This document shows positions 49,467-58,640 of a DNA stretch of 64,000 nucleotides, in pieces (position 1 is the stretch's first letter; each line of letters starts with the position of its first letter). The stretch is from NCBI RefSeq assembly GCF_014673495.1, contig NZ_CP051006.1, forward strand, positions 1,674,001-1,738,000. The letters run 5' to 3'. Source of the stretch: Streptomyces griseofuscus. GTDB taxonomy: Bacteria > Actinomycetota > Actinomycetes > Streptomycetales > Streptomycetaceae. Under the pieces are notes generated by a model that saw only the letters and a list, made by a program, of their open reading frames with translations, was not told where the DNA came from and searched no databases. The position numbers and the translations under genes are program-made.

Positions 49467-50141
49467 ATGCGCGTTCGCGTCGCCACCACCGCACTCGGCA
49501 TCACCGCCGTCCTCCTCGCCGTGCCCGCCTGCTCCACCGCCACCACCGGCTCCAAGCACCAAACGTCCTCCTCCCGTACGGGAAAGCCGACCGAGGCCGT
49601 CCAGCACCCGGCCGTGCTCGGGGCTCGCCTGCTCGACCAGAGCGACCTTGGCAGCGGCTACCTGCCCAAGCCGGAGCGTCCGGCCCAGCACGACGACGTC
49701 ACCGTCATCGGCTGCCCAGCCCTGAGCGAGCTGGGCGGGGACGCAGCGACTGGCGGCACGCTCGCCTTCCCGAACAAGGCGAAGGCGGACTTCACCTACG
49801 GCGGCAGCTCCTTGGAGATCTCCGAGGAGCTGTACAGCGACAGCGCGAAGAAGCTCTCCGACGGCATCACCCGGATCTTCGACGCCATGACCGGCTGCCC
49901 GACCTATCAGGTCGTCCCGGACGGCACCCCGATCGACGTGACCTCGCAGAAGCTGCCCGCACCCCAGCTCGGGGACGAGCAGTGGAGCCAGCTCCTGACG
50001 TTCACCGCCGGGGGACGGAGCACCGTCGTCAAGCAGACCGCGATCCGCGACGGCAACCTGCTGCTGGTCGTCTCCGGCTCCCCGGCCCTCGTCGACCGCC
50101 ACCTCGACAAGGCCCTCGCCAAAGCCACGCCAACGGGCTGA
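49467..50141 (+). CDS. Secreted lipoprotein
   Basis: 224 residues from ATG 49467. The signal peptide ends in lipobox AVPAC with Cys22, after a hydrophobic stretch (TTALGITAVLLAV). The mature part (LLDQSDLGSGYLPKPE, VIGCPALSEL, FDAMTGCPTYQVV) has two Cys likely to pair, in the manner of actinobacterial PknH-like extracellular sensor or DUF-type lipoproteins. It would be tethered outside the cell membrane; ligand unknown. Confidence 0.7.
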   Translation: MRVRVATTALGITAVLLAVPACSTATTGSKHQTSSSRTGKPTEAVQHPAVLGARLLDQSDLGSGYLPKPERPAQHDDVTVIGCPALSELGGDAATGGTLAFPNKAKADFTYGGSSLEISEELYSDSAKKLSDGITRIFDAMTGCPTYQVVPDGTPIDVTSQKLPAPQLGDEQWSQLLTFTAGGRSTVVKQTAIRDGNLLLVVSGSPALVDRHLDKALAKATPTG

Positions 50142-50294
50142 CCCGCGTGCACGCCACGCTGCTGCCCCCGACCACCGCAGGTCGGGGGCAGCCGTGCGTT
50201 ACTGAGTGGCTCGTCGAGCGGCGCGAGCGGCTTGGCCTGGTACCCAGGCTCGGACCTGGCGGGCTGTACGTAAAACACGCTCGGGAAGCAAGAA

Positions 50295-50324
50295 AGTCCG
50301 GCACCCCAACTGGGGTGCCGGACT
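50295..50324. terminator. Bidirectional hairpin terminator
   Basis: A perfect 13-bp stem, AGTCCGGCACCCC (50295-50307) with 50312-50324, has a 4-nt loop. It lies between the convergent lipoprotein and DUF317 genes. Confidence 0.75.
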
Positions 50325-50352
50325 GCGATCGTCGAGAAATACGAGCTGGGCG

Positions 50353-51174
50353 TTAGATGGCCGGCGCGCGCAGGAGGCGCTCCCGGGTGGCCTCGGGCAG
50401 CACCCTCCGCAGGACCGGTGCGGTCGAGCTGAGGGAGGCGGCGAAGGCGGCGACGAGATCGTGCGGGACGCTCGCGGCGAACGATGCCGCCCACAGACAC
50501 GGTGCGCCGAGCGCGGGCTCGGCCCACGCCTGCCATCCAGCTGGTCCCGTCTCGTCGTCCTCGGCGGACAGGGCCCGCGGGTCGGTGTCCTGGATGAGGG
50601 GCGGGACCTCGCCGAGGCTGATGTGCGAGGTGAACGTCGGGTCCGTCGCCGCCGCCTGGGGCTGGTCGATGTCGCGGAGCCATCCGTGGGCGGCGACAGC
50701 GTCGAGGACCAGCTCGGGTCCGGCGAGCGGCACGGCAGGCTGGTGGCTTGCGTCGAGCGCGACGAGGAAGTCGACCACCGCTTCGCCGGGGACATCGCGG
50801 GTGAAGTAGGCCGACCACTGGGCGAGCGGGCTGCTCGCCTCGGCTCGGGCGGAGATCTGCCAGGCGATCGGCAGCTCCCCCAGGTGGAACGGCTCGTCCG
50901 CCAGACTCCACTGGGCCCAGCGCAAGGCGTCGGGGCTGATATGCAGGACGGTGCTGCGCAGAACCTGGCGGTCCTCCGGGGCCTCGTCCGGCTCATGCCG
51001 TCCACGGACGGTCGTCAGACTCGTCCAGCCCAGGCCGCCGAGCGCGTCGGCGACGGCGTCGTAGAGCCGTCCATCGTCACCGGCCAGGTGCCGGGGACCG
51101 ACCCAGAACGCGGGCTGGCCGCCGCACGGGCTGGACGGGCCGGGCGGGAGGTTGGGGTACAGGGGCGCCTCCAA
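50353..51174 (-). CDS. DUF317-domain protein
   Basis: 273 residues from ATG 51174. Two DUF317-like units are visible, each with a Trp-rich strand set: RWAQWSLADEPFHLGELPIA and WQISARAEASSPLAQW in the first, GPAGWQAWAEPALGAPCLWA in the second. The domain is confined to streptomycetes and relatives, often on mobile elements; its function is unknown. Transcribed with the two smaller genes upstream. Confidence 0.7.
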   Translation of the reverse strand: MEAPLYPNLPPGPSSPCGGQPAFWVGPRHLAGDDGRLYDAVADALGGLGWTSLTTVRGRHEPDEAPEDRQVLRSTVLHISPDALRWAQWSLADEPFHLGELPIAWQISARAEASSPLAQWSAYFTRDVPGEAVVDFLVALDASHQPAVPLAGPELVLDAVAAHGWLRDIDQPQAAATDPTFTSHISLGEVPPLIQDTDPRALSAEDDETGPAGWQAWAEPALGAPCLWAASFAASVPHDLVAAFAASLSSTAPVLRRVLPEATRERLLRAPAI

Positions 51175-51189
51175 GGGCTCGGTGTGGGG

Positions 51190-51480
51190 CTAGTTGCCGC
51201 CGGCGCGGCGGCGGGGGCGGCGCGGGGGCGCCTGGACGGGGCCCTGCCACGTCAGCTCGATGGCGACCTCCGGTGGAAGGTGGCCAAGCTGTGCGTCTGG
51301 GTCCGATCCCTCGGCGAGGTAGACGACGGTCCGGCCGGTCTCGTCGACCGACTGCACAACCTGCGCCAAGCGGTGCGCCATCGGGAAGTAGGGGTTCATG
51401 GCCTGGCGGACCGGAGCGCTCCGGTCGCAGCCGGACAACAGGTCGATGAGATCACCGACGGTCATCTCGGGGGTCGTCAC
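51190..51480 (-). CDS. Small hypothetical protein
   Basis: 96 residues from GTG 51480, with CAGGAGG upstream. VGDLIDLLSGCDRSAPVRQA and VYLAEGSDPDAQLGHLPPEV are acidic and globular-looking; the tail is Pro/Arg-rich. It sits between two DUF317 genes on the same strand. Confidence 0.6.
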   Translation of the reverse strand: MTTPEMTVGDLIDLLSGCDRSAPVRQAMNPYFPMAHRLAQVVQSVDETGRTVVYLAEGSDPDAQLGHLPPEVAIELTWQGPVQAPPRRPRRRAGGN

Positions 51481-51584
51481 GGACAGCCTCCTGGACTTCA
51501 GGGGGAACGCGGGCGGTGGAACGGGCCGACCTTCGGTACGGCCAGCACTCACAAGGCGGGGACTACGTGTCGGTGTCCGCGCTG

Positions 51585-51938
51585 TCAGAGGCGGCGCGAG
51601 GTCTCCAGCACACGCGCGACGGCGGCGGCGACGATGTCGGCCGGCGTCTCGGTATCGAACGACACGTGGTAGCCGCGGACCTTGGCGGTCCCGGTGACAG
51701 CGATCTTCCATCCCTCGCCATCCGTGCCGGGGCGGCCGAGCGGGAACCAGCCGAGGTAGAACCGGCCGTCCTTGCTGCTGACGTGTACGTCCGCACGGTC
51801 ATCGACGACCAGGTGGAAGTCCTCGGCGGAGAACTGGTCCATGACCACGGTCGGCTGGCCGGGACCGAGTTGCCACTCCCGCGGTCGCAGGGCTTCGACG
51901 GTGGTGGAGAAACCGGGACCCGAAGGGGCTACGGTCAC
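51585..51938 (-). CDS. DUF317-domain protein, single unit
   Basis: 117 residues from GTG 51938 (GAGAGG 9 nt upstream; TTG 51944 also possible). The DUF317 unit reads FHLVVDDRADVHVSSKDGRF, YLGWFPLGRPGTDGEGW, ending in a helix (TPADIVAAAVARVLETSRRL). About 900 bp upstream, to 52863, no intact gene is evident. Confidence 0.68.
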   Translation of the reverse strand: MTVAPSGPGFSTTVEALRPREWQLGPGQPTVVMDQFSAEDFHLVVDDRADVHVSSKDGRFYLGWFPLGRPGTDGEGWKIAVTGTAKVRGYHVSFDTETPADIVAAAVARVLETSRRL

Positions 51939-52261
51939 GGGCAATCACCTCTCTGACCTGGGTTTTCTTGCAAGGTCGTCTACGTTGACATGCCCTCGCG
52001 CCCGTTGGCCAGTCTTTCCGCGATCTTTCCTGTCTGCCCCCGGCGAACTGCAGTCGGGGGACATCAGTCGCGGGTGGGCCAGAAGAACGACGCGGGGAAC
52101 CGGACGGAGGCCAACCGCACCGCCTGGATCAGTCCGAGAACGGCTGCTGCGGCGCGAAGGGCTTCGTCGTAGGAGCCGGTACCGAGGACTTCAACTGAAC
52201 ATGCGCGGCAGTCTCCGGGGGCGCAAGCGTGGCTGGCGCTGGGGTCCTCGGTGCCTCGTAC

Positions 52262-52346
52262 GTGCACGAAGGCGTCCGTCCGCGTTGATCACCACGCAGT
52301 GGTGGTGTTCCTTGCCGATGTCCACTCCGGCCCAAATCTTGGGCAC
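52262..52346 (-). pseudogene. IS110-family transposase remnant (N-terminal 25-30 codons)
   Basis: GTG 52346, preceded by GGAGG, begins VPKIWAGVDIGKEHHHCVVI, the first catalytic-Asp segment of an IS110-type DEDD recombinase. Similarity ends about 28 codons in. The rest of 51945-52863 holds short non-convincing open frames and a 12-bp direct repeat GCGATCGAGTCG at about 52415 and 52440, but no other gene I can support. Confidence 0.6.
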
Positions 52347-52863
52347 GGCCACCTCCGCCAGCTTGCCGTCACACCCGTCACCCGCAGACGACCTCGCCGA
52401 CGTTGTCCTACAGCAGCGATCGAGTCGCGTCTCCCAATTGGCGATCGAGTCGTCGCGGGGCTCCGAGCGGCCAAGTCTCTTACGCCATCGAAGCGGCTCA
52501 GAACCTAGAGCCGTACCCAGAGCCCCAGGCCCTCCGATCTTACGAATGATCAGGTCAGACCCTCGCGTAGAAAGGTAGGACAGAACCTAACTAGTCGACG
52601 GAATCCGCAGCGATGCCACACACCGCTGCCCTGCTCGGCAAGATCTCCGCCGTCGCCGGAACCGTCGGCCGCAGCCGAGGGCAGCATCGCGGCATCTGCC
52701 CGCACGGCTTCCGCCGCCTGCGCATCCAACCAGGGTGCGACTGGCGGGCCGGTGTCACCCTCGCGACATCCGTTCTACCACAGATGCACTTTGTGTAACT
52801 GCTCCAATACTTTCCGTGGCTTGTCGTGGACTGCACGACGCCCGGAACCGAGGGGAGAACTCC

Positions 52864-53328
52864 ATGCGACGCATGTTCACCAAGGTGGCCGGCTTGGCTG
52901 CCGTCGCCATGCTGTCCTTCGCAGCAGCACAGCCCTCTCAGGCCAGCGCCCTCAGCAACCAGTCAACCCGCGCCGCCGCCGAGGCTCCCGCGTACTTCGT
53001 GATGACCGACATCACGCGGGAGCAGTTCGTCATCAAGCTGACGGAGAGCGGGGACATCAAGCACGCACGGGAACTCGTCCACGGCGAGACCACCGACCGG
53101 CCCCACGTGATCACGCGGATCGTCAAGCGGCCAGCCGCCTACAACCCGCGCTGGAGCTTCCACGCCAACCCGGACACCATCCAGCTCTTCGATAACGCCT
53201 TCGAGGTCTGCGACGCGACCATCCCGTACGTGGAGGACCACCTCGACGAAGCCGGAGGCCCCTTCCTGCCCGGCCTGCTCTGGTGCGACTGGACCTCGCG
53301 CATCATCAGGGAGATCCCCGCCCCGTAG
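52864..53328 (+). CDS. Secreted BP74-like protein
   Basis: 154 residues from ATG 52864 with GGGAGA upstream. A signal peptide spans about 1-28 (VAGLAAVAMLSFAAAQPSQA). The mature domain AYFVMTDITREQFVIKLTES, HARELVHGE and WSFHANPDTIQLFDNAFEVC, ending GPFLPGLLWCDWTSRIIREI, matches the BP74/calmodulin-binding-like domain first described in Dictyostelium and found in secreted bacterial proteins. Two Cys may form a disulfide. The role in bacteria is unknown. Confidence 0.72.
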   Translation: MRRMFTKVAGLAAVAMLSFAAAQPSQASALSNQSTRAAAEAPAYFVMTDITREQFVIKLTESGDIKHARELVHGETTDRPHVITRIVKRPAAYNPRWSFHANPDTIQLFDNAFEVCDATIPYVEDHLDEAGGPFLPGLLWCDWTSRIIREIPAP

Positions 53329-53421
53329 GTGACCGGCCGGGCTCCCGGCGCCGTGCACGTCGCGGCACCCGGCCCCAAGCAGAACTGTTCGGGCCGACCG
53401 CGAACGCCGGTCCGAACAGGG

Positions 53422-53658
53422 TCAGCGTACCGAGGCCAAGATCACTAACGGGCACGAGCGGTTGAGGCTGGGGAGCGGTGCGATCGGCCGCTCTCCATCG
53501 CGCGGGCGCAGGAGGCGCTGAGCCTCAGCAAGGTTCACCACGTACCCGTGAGGCTCCCAGATGTACCCGCTCCACCGCTGGATGAGGCAAGGTGCGTCGG
53601 GATTGAGCTTGTGTTTTAAGGTCTGACCTCGAACGATGCCCCGAACGTGATCGCTCAT
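53422..53658 (-). CDS. DUF6087-like small protein
   Basis: 78 residues from ATG 53658. The central NPDAPCLIQRWSGYIWEPHG and VVNLAEAQRLL match the end of DUF6087 proteins. Its N-terminus is shorter than usual, and the start lies next to the transposase-bearing insertion, so the gene may have lost its 5' end. Confidence 0.5.
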   Translation of the reverse strand: MSDHVRGIVRGQTLKHKLNPDAPCLIQRWSGYIWEPHGYVVNLAEAQRLLRPRDGERPIAPLPSLNRSCPLVILASVR

Positions 53659-53659
53659 A

Positions 53660-55235
53660 CGTGGATTCCGGGGACGTGAACACGGCCTTCGCCTGATCCT
53701 GTGCTCCGACGAAAGAGGCACTTGACCAGCACGAAGGCCGTGGGGGAATGAGTCTGCTGCATCACGATGCCGGGCGGGATGCGTTCGCTGTGGCGTCACA
53801 CTTCCGAGATGACTTCTACGCGTGCCTGCGCGCGTATGGCGACGAACTGTTCGAGCTGACGGACGCCCTGCTGTGTGCGGACGGGCCGGTGAGGACGCCG
53901 GTGGATCTGACACTGCTGGCCGAGCATCGCCGAGGGCACGGCGCGTTGTACGCGGCGTTGAACGAAGGCCGTATCGACGTCGGCCGGCTGCGGCGGACGC
54001 TTGCCGCATTGCCGCAGCCACAGGCCGCCGACCACCGACTCGTCTTGGCCGTGGACGTGACCAACTGGCTGCGGCCCGACGCCGAGTGCAGCCCGGATCG
54101 CCTGTTCTGCCACACCTTCGGCCGAGGCCGGGACCAGCACCTGATGATCCCCGGCTGGCCGTACTCGTTCGTCGCCGCCCTCGAATCAGGCCGCACCTCC
54201 TGGTGCCAGCTGCTGGACGCAGTCCGGCTCGGGCCCGAGGACGACGTCGCCGAGGTCACCGCCGTCCAGGTCCGCCGCGTGGTCGAAGACCTCATCGCCG
54301 ACGGTCGGTGGCGCGAGGGCGATCCGGACATCCTCGTCGTCTTCGACGCCGGCTACGACGCCCCGCGCATGGCCCACCTTCTCGACGGGTTGCCCGTCGA
54401 GATCCTGGGCCGGATGCGCTCGGACCGCGTCATGCGCCGGCCCACACCCACACAGCTGGAGTACGCCAACGCCTATCCCCGAGGCGGGCGGCCGCCGAAG
54501 CACGGCAAGGAGTTCCGCTTCGCCAAACCCGAGACCTGGGGCGAGCCCGATGCGGCGACCGTCCAGGTCACCGACCGCTACGGCACCGCACAAGCGATGG
54601 CCTGGGACCGTCTCCACCCGAGGCTCACCACCCGCTCCGCCTGGATCGACCACGACCGCGAACTGCCCATCATCGAGGGAACGCTGATCCGCCTGCAGGT
54701 CGACCGCCTACCCGGCGGCGGTGACCCGCTTCCGCTCTGGCTGTGGTCCTCCGCCACCGGAATGACTGGCACTGATGTCGATCTGCGCTGGCAGGCGTTC
54801 CTCCGGAGATTCGACCTGGAACACACGTTCCGGATGATCAAGCAGACGCTCGGCTGGACCCGCCCGAAGCTCCGTACCCCAGAAGCGGCAGACCGCTGGA
54901 CGTGGCTGATCGTCGTCGCGCACACTCAGCTCCGTCTTGCCCGGCCACTCGCGGAGGACATCCGCCGCCCCTGGGAGAGACCGGTGGAACCGAACAGGCT
55001 CACCCCGGCCCGGGTCCGCCGGGGGTTCAGGAACCTCCGCCCCCACCTGCCCTGTCCGGCCCGTGCACCCAAACCCACCCGGCCCGGCCCCGGCAGACCC
55101 CTCGGCTCGAAGAACCAGCGACCCGCCACCCGCTACGACGTGGGCAAAACGGTCAAGCGACCCGAGAGCATCATCGAACGGAACCGAGCCAGACCCTGAC
55201 GAGGCCGTGGGAGACCGTTTGCTTCAACCTCGGTG
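53660..55235 (+). mobile_element. Insertion sequence with NF041680-like transposase, ends not defined
   Basis: A single transposase gene (53748-55199) fills the interval between a DUF6087-like gene and a minus-strand hypothetical gene. An inverted repeat, CACGGCCTTCG (53681-53691) with CGAAGGCCGTG (53732-53742), lies just upstream of the transposase. Clear terminal repeats and a target duplication were not found by eye. Confidence 0.6.
53748..55199 (+). CDS. DDE transposase (IS701/NF041680-like)
   Basis: 483 residues from ATG 53748. The DDE triad is readable as LVLAVDVTNWLRPDAE (about 101), DILVVFDAGYDAPRM (about 202) and LEHTFRMIKQTLGW (about 360). LLHHDAGRDAFAVASHFRDD is the usual N-terminus of this Streptomyces transposase group. 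A basic Pro/Arg-rich tail (RPGPGRPLGSKNQRPATRYD) ends it. Appears full length. Confidence 0.82.
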   Translation: MSLLHHDAGRDAFAVASHFRDDFYACLRAYGDELFELTDALLCADGPVRTPVDLTLLAEHRRGHGALYAALNEGRIDVGRLRRTLAALPQPQAADHRLVLAVDVTNWLRPDAECSPDRLFCHTFGRGRDQHLMIPGWPYSFVAALESGRTSWCQLLDAVRLGPEDDVAEVTAVQVRRVVEDLIADGRWREGDPDILVVFDAGYDAPRMAHLLDGLPVEILGRMRSDRVMRRPTPTQLEYANAYPRGGRPPKHGKEFRFAKPETWGEPDAATVQVTDRYGTAQAMAWDRLHPRLTTRSAWIDHDRELPIIEGTLIRLQVDRLPGGGDPLPLWLWSSATGMTGTDVDLRWQAFLRRFDLEHTFRMIKQTLGWTRPKLRTPEAADRWTWLIVVAHTQLRLARPLAEDIRRPWERPVEPNRLTPARVRRGFRNLRPHLPCPARAPKPTRPGPGRPLGSKNQRPATRYDVGKTVKRPESIIERNRARP

Positions 55236-55236
55236 G

Positions 55237-56088
55237 TCACGTCGCGGTGGGGACGTAGGGCGCTGCTGCGACCTGGGCCATCGTCCGAAGATTCGCAAAG
55301 TAGGAGGCGCAGTACTCCTCGTTGATCAGAGGAACGATCTTGTCGAGGTCGGCGATGCAGCCCCAGAGGTAGGCGATGCCACTGCCGTCGAGCCCGCCCT
55401 TCAGCTCCCTCTGCACGAGGCCGGCGACGTCGGCGTCCAGGAGGACCAGATCCACGCCGTCGAAGTCCACACCGCGGAAGCCGTCGGGGAACAATGCACG
55501 CAGGTGGTCCTCCCACAAACGGGCGAGTCCTCCTTCGGGCTGTGCTCCGCCCACGTCGGCGGCTGTCGCCTCTGCCGCGGACGGTGGGCGAAGGAGCAGG
55601 GAGACGGCATCGAAGACGGCACGCAGCATTGCGACGGCCCGGACCGGGCGGAGGGCGGCACTTGACTCGGCGCCCTGCGTGAGCTTGTCGCGCAGCAATC
55701 GGCTGCGGTCGAGTTCGATGGCGAGCTCGGCCGTGATGAGCCCGGCGTCGGTGGCCCGCTCGATGAGGACGTGGAGCGGTTCGTTCGTGGCCAGACACTC
55801 AGCGAGGACGTGCTCCAGGGCGAACAGGGAATGCGTGACGGCGACGGTGGCGAACTCGTACCGGTAGTAGGAGTGCCGGATGAGCTCGCGGGAAGTTTCC
55901 AACGCGCTCATGACGTACATCGACGCGCCGCCGGGCAGCACCAGGTCGGCAACCAGAGCGTGCATCTCCGCATAGTCGAGAACGAGGTCGCGGGCGCGCG
56001 GGTCTCGTCCCGGCAGGAGGAGCGGGTCGGGCGGCGGTGGCAGGGTATTCACCGGTGCAGTCTTGTCGCCGTAGGTTGTCGGTGCCAT
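55237..56088 (-). CDS. Hypothetical helical protein
   Basis: 283 residues from ATG 56088. Mostly helical (SMYVMSALETSRELIRHSYY, RYEFATVAVTHSLFALEHVL) with an acidic second half (GVDFDGVDLVLLDADVAGLV). No catalytic motif or export signal. The insertion sequence ends close to its stop codon without disturbing it. Confidence 0.55.
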   Translation of the reverse strand: MAPTTYGDKTAPVNTLPPPPDPLLLPGRDPRARDLVLDYAEMHALVADLVLPGGASMYVMSALETSRELIRHSYYRYEFATVAVTHSLFALEHVLAECLATNEPLHVLIERATDAGLITAELAIELDRSRLLRDKLTQGAESSAALRPVRAVAMLRAVFDAVSLLLRPPSAAEATAADVGGAQPEGGLARLWEDHLRALFPDGFRGVDFDGVDLVLLDADVAGLVQRELKGGLDGSGIAYLWGCIADLDKIVPLINEEYCASYFANLRTMAQVAAAPYVPTAT

Positions 56089-56211
56089 CGGATTTGCTCG
56101 GGGCGGTTGGTAACCCGCGGCCGCATCTCGCCAGCGGGTCCGACCTTAAAGAACAAGTTGAGTGCCTGTTCCTGAAGTTCCTGCCACCGGTCTGGCTGGT
56201 TGCCGCACAGA

Positions 56212-56349
56212 TCACAGCGGTTTTCGAGGTTCTCCGCCGTCCTTCCGGGGCTCTCGCAGCCGCTGGGGGAACAAGAAGTTCTCCAGGGCGTCCAGCCCGA
56301 ACAGCATGAGCACGAGGAGTACCGGCAGGAGCAAAGCAATCACGACCAT
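56212..56349 (-). CDS. Small membrane protein
   Basis: 45 residues from ATG 56349; GGGAGG is 4 nt upstream. Residues 2-22 (VVIALLLPVLLVLMLFGLDA) form one helix, followed by a charged tail. Such short membrane proteins are frequent in streptomycetes and are usually missed by size limits. Confidence 0.5.
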   Translation of the reverse strand: MVVIALLLPVLLVLMLFGLDALENFLFPQRLREPRKDGGEPRKPL

Positions 56350-56510
56350 GACGCCTCCCGGTGGAGCAGTGATCACGGGAACGCGGTGGCACAGACTCCC
56401 TGTCAGACTGGGCCGAACGAAGGAAGGGGGCTCGCCCGGCGTGGAAGCGATGCGGCCGTTCGGGTGACGTTTGCCGTCTGGTGACCAGGCCACTGAGTGT
56501 CTGCCCAGCC

Positions 56511-56970
56511 TCAGTGCCTGTTTCCGAGCTGGCATGACATGGCCACCTGCAGCCTCTGGGCGTTTGCCCCCGTGGTCAGGGTGAGCAGCGTGGAGGTGCC
56601 GGTGCCGATGTTCACGGTCGCGCCGGGCAGGAGCTTGCCGGTCTTGTCGTCCTTGGCCTGCAGGAGGGCCTTGGCGGCCCTGAACGGGTCGGTGATCGTC
56701 AGCCGGGTGGCGTTGCCCGGGGTGACGATGACGTCTTGGTCCGCGGCGACCTCGTAGAGCGGGCTGCCGGACCCCGTCTGCTTGAGCCGGTAGATGCCCG
56801 GCGCGAGGTCAGGAAGGTCAGCTTCCCCTGGGCATCGCTCCGGCGGCGTCCGGCTTCCTGGCCGGTGGAGTCGGCTTCTTTCACGCCGCCGAAGGGGGAC
56901 CGATGGTGCACTTGCCCGCGCCGCTGAACAGGTTGGTGCTGAAGGTGCCGGCGAAGGGGCCGTCCGTCAC
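56511..56970 (-). pseudogene. 3' remnant: secreted-protein end joined to SpaA-like fold fragment
   Basis: Starting at the insertion boundary, the minus strand reads TDGPFAGTFSTNLFSGAGKC in the frame of the secreted protein at 61140-61562. It then shifts to PFGGVKEADSTG, and shifts again to LAPGIYRLKQTGSGSPLYEV, then VIVTPGNATRLTITDPF and LLPGATVNIGTGTSTL, a prealbumin/SpaA-like beta-sandwich. Two frameshifts and the IS insertions make it non-functional. Confidence 0.65.
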
Positions 56971-56974
56971 CTAG

Positions 56975-57871
56975 GCCGTTTCGTTTGGATCAGTCGATCG
57001 TTGGTCTGGGCGTGCCGTTAACTGATGTGCAATGGTCGCGGATCGAGCCGTTGCTCCCTGACCGGACGCCGAAGCGGGGCGGCCGGTGGCGGGATCACCG
57101 GGAGGTGATCGACGCGATCGCGTTCAAGTTCCAGACCGGAACGCAGTGGGTGCACCTGCCGGAGAAGTACGGCAACTGGCGTGGCGTCTACAACCGGCTG
57201 CGGATGTGGGCCGTCGACGGCACCTGGGAGCGGGTCTTCACCGCGCTGATGGCCCAGGCCGACGCCGACGAGGATCTGGCCTGGGCTGTGTCCGTGGACT
57301 CCACGATCGTGCGGGCTCACCAGCATGCGGCCGGAGCCCGCAAAAAGGGGCCCCGGCCGGCGAACCGGCTGACCACGCCATCGGCCGGTCCCGCGGCGGA
57401 CTGACGACGAAGATCCACCTCGCGGCCGATGCCCGCTGCCGGCCTCTGGCGTTCGTCCTCACCGCCGGACAGGCAGGCGATGCACCGGCCTTCACCGATG
57501 TCATGGCCCGCGTGCGTGTTCCCCGACGGCGTGGCCGGCCGCGCACCAGGCCGGATGTGGTCCTGGCGGACAAAGCGTATTCGTCCAGGGCGATCCGCGA
57601 GCACCTGCGCAGGCGCGGCATCCGTGCGGTGATCCCCGTGCCGGCGGACCAACGCGGCCACCGCCTGCGCCGAGGCAGCCGGGGCGGCAGACCACCGGCC
57701 TTCGACCGCGAGACCTACAAGCAGCGCAACACCGTCGAACGGTGCATCAACCGCCTCAAGCAGTGGCGCGGCATCGCCACCCGCTACGAGAAGACCGCGA
57801 CCATCTACCTGGCCGGACTCCACATCGCCGGCATCTTCCTGTGGTCCGCCCGCTGATCCAAACGAAACCAC
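56975..57871 (+). mobile_element. IS5-family element, copy 2 (897 bp)
   Basis: Inverted duplicate of the copy at 35643-36539, flanked by CTAG at 56971-56974 and 57872-57875. The right CTAG is shared with the left edge of the IS630 element, so one of the two landed on the other's boundary. Confidence 0.9.
56985..57856 (+). CDS. IS5-family DDE transposase, copy 2, -1 frameshift
   Basis: The first frame runs from TTG 56985 to a stop at 57404; the second, in the -1 frame, continues to 57856. The slippery heptamer C-AAA-AAG is at 57341-57347. Same catalytic features as copy 1: VSVDSTIVRAHQH, VVLADKAYSS and RNTVERCINRLKQ. The absence of decay between copies suggests recent transposition or ongoing gene conversion. 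Confidence 0.88.
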
Positions 57872-57961
57872 CTAGTGCTCTGACCGGGAAGGTTCACCGG
57901 GTTGGTGGTCGTGGCGGTTGGATGGGCGGTGGCATTCGTCTGTCCGATCGCTGGGGGTGTG

Positions 57962-58195
57962 GTGGCTGAGCCTGTCTGTGTGCGCAGATTGACCGACCAG
58001 GAGGGGCAGAAGCTGCAACAGATCGTGCGCCGGGGCAGCACCAGTTCGGTGCGATATCGGCGCGCGATGATGTTGCTGGCCTCTGCCGGCGGGAACCGGG
58101 TCCCGGTGATCGCGAAGCTGGTGCAGGCCGACGAGGACACCGTCCGGGATGTGATCCACCGGTTCAACGAGATCGGCCTGGCTTGCCTGGACCCT
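57962..58195 (+). pseudogene. IS630 transposase, 5' fragment
   Basis: From GTG 57962 the frame reads VRRLTDQEGQKLQQIVRRGS, RRAMMLLASAGGNRVPVIAK and IHRFNEIGLACLDP, the HTH start of an IS630 transposase. It is cut at codon 78 by the IS110 element and continues at 59930. Confidence 0.85.
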
Positions 58196-58280
58196 AATTC
58201 GTTGGTAGCGGCACCGGCGCGGCTTCTCGGAGCATTGCCGGGCTGTTCGAGTGCGGGACTGAACCGTACTTGTGAGCATT

Positions 58281-58625
58281 GGGACCTGACGCCTTACGTC
58301 TTCCTGGCTTCGAGCCCTCGCGGGAGAGCGGCCCAGGTCCCCGTGCTCATGGTGGTGGCGGTCGCGTGGACGCCGGGCGGACGACCTATACGAGCCCCGG
58401 CCTGCGAGGCCTCTAGGTAGATCGGTGACGTTCTGCTCTTCACGGCCGCTACCACCCATGCGGGATCACTCGTTGATGTTGGTGGTGCGAGCCCGCTTCA
58501 CGGTGACCTCTTGCCAGTCCCGAGCCGTCGAGCTCTGGGCAAGACCGAGGCCCGTGGCGCGCGCTGGCGTCGCGAACGGCTTGTGAGATGTCGGACCGAA
58601 GAGTCCTGGAATTAGGGAGCCGCGT
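58281..58625 (+). ncRNA. Candidate bridge RNA of the IS110 element
   Basis: The 445-nt leader before the recombinase has no convincing gene. It contains a stem GGGACCTG/CAGGTCCC (58281-58288, 58334-58341). Near its 3' end, GTGAGATGTC (58583-58592) is identical to the element's right end plus core C (59919-59928). GAATTAG (58609-58615) is the reverse complement of core CT plus the left end (58194-58200). These are the two halves expected for a donor-binding loop. RNA boundaries are not known; coordinates are approximate. Confidence 0.5.
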
Positions 58626-58640
58626 GGCCCGCATGCGCTC

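Noticed and set aside
52262..52346. Functional IS110 element
   Set aside because: Only the first 28 or so codons of a recombinase are recognisable and no ends are present, so it is listed as a remnant.
52591..52836. Short open frames on both strands (61 and 81 codons)
   Set aside because: No RBS, no family resemblance and atypical composition; treated as non-coding between IS debris and the BP74-like gene.
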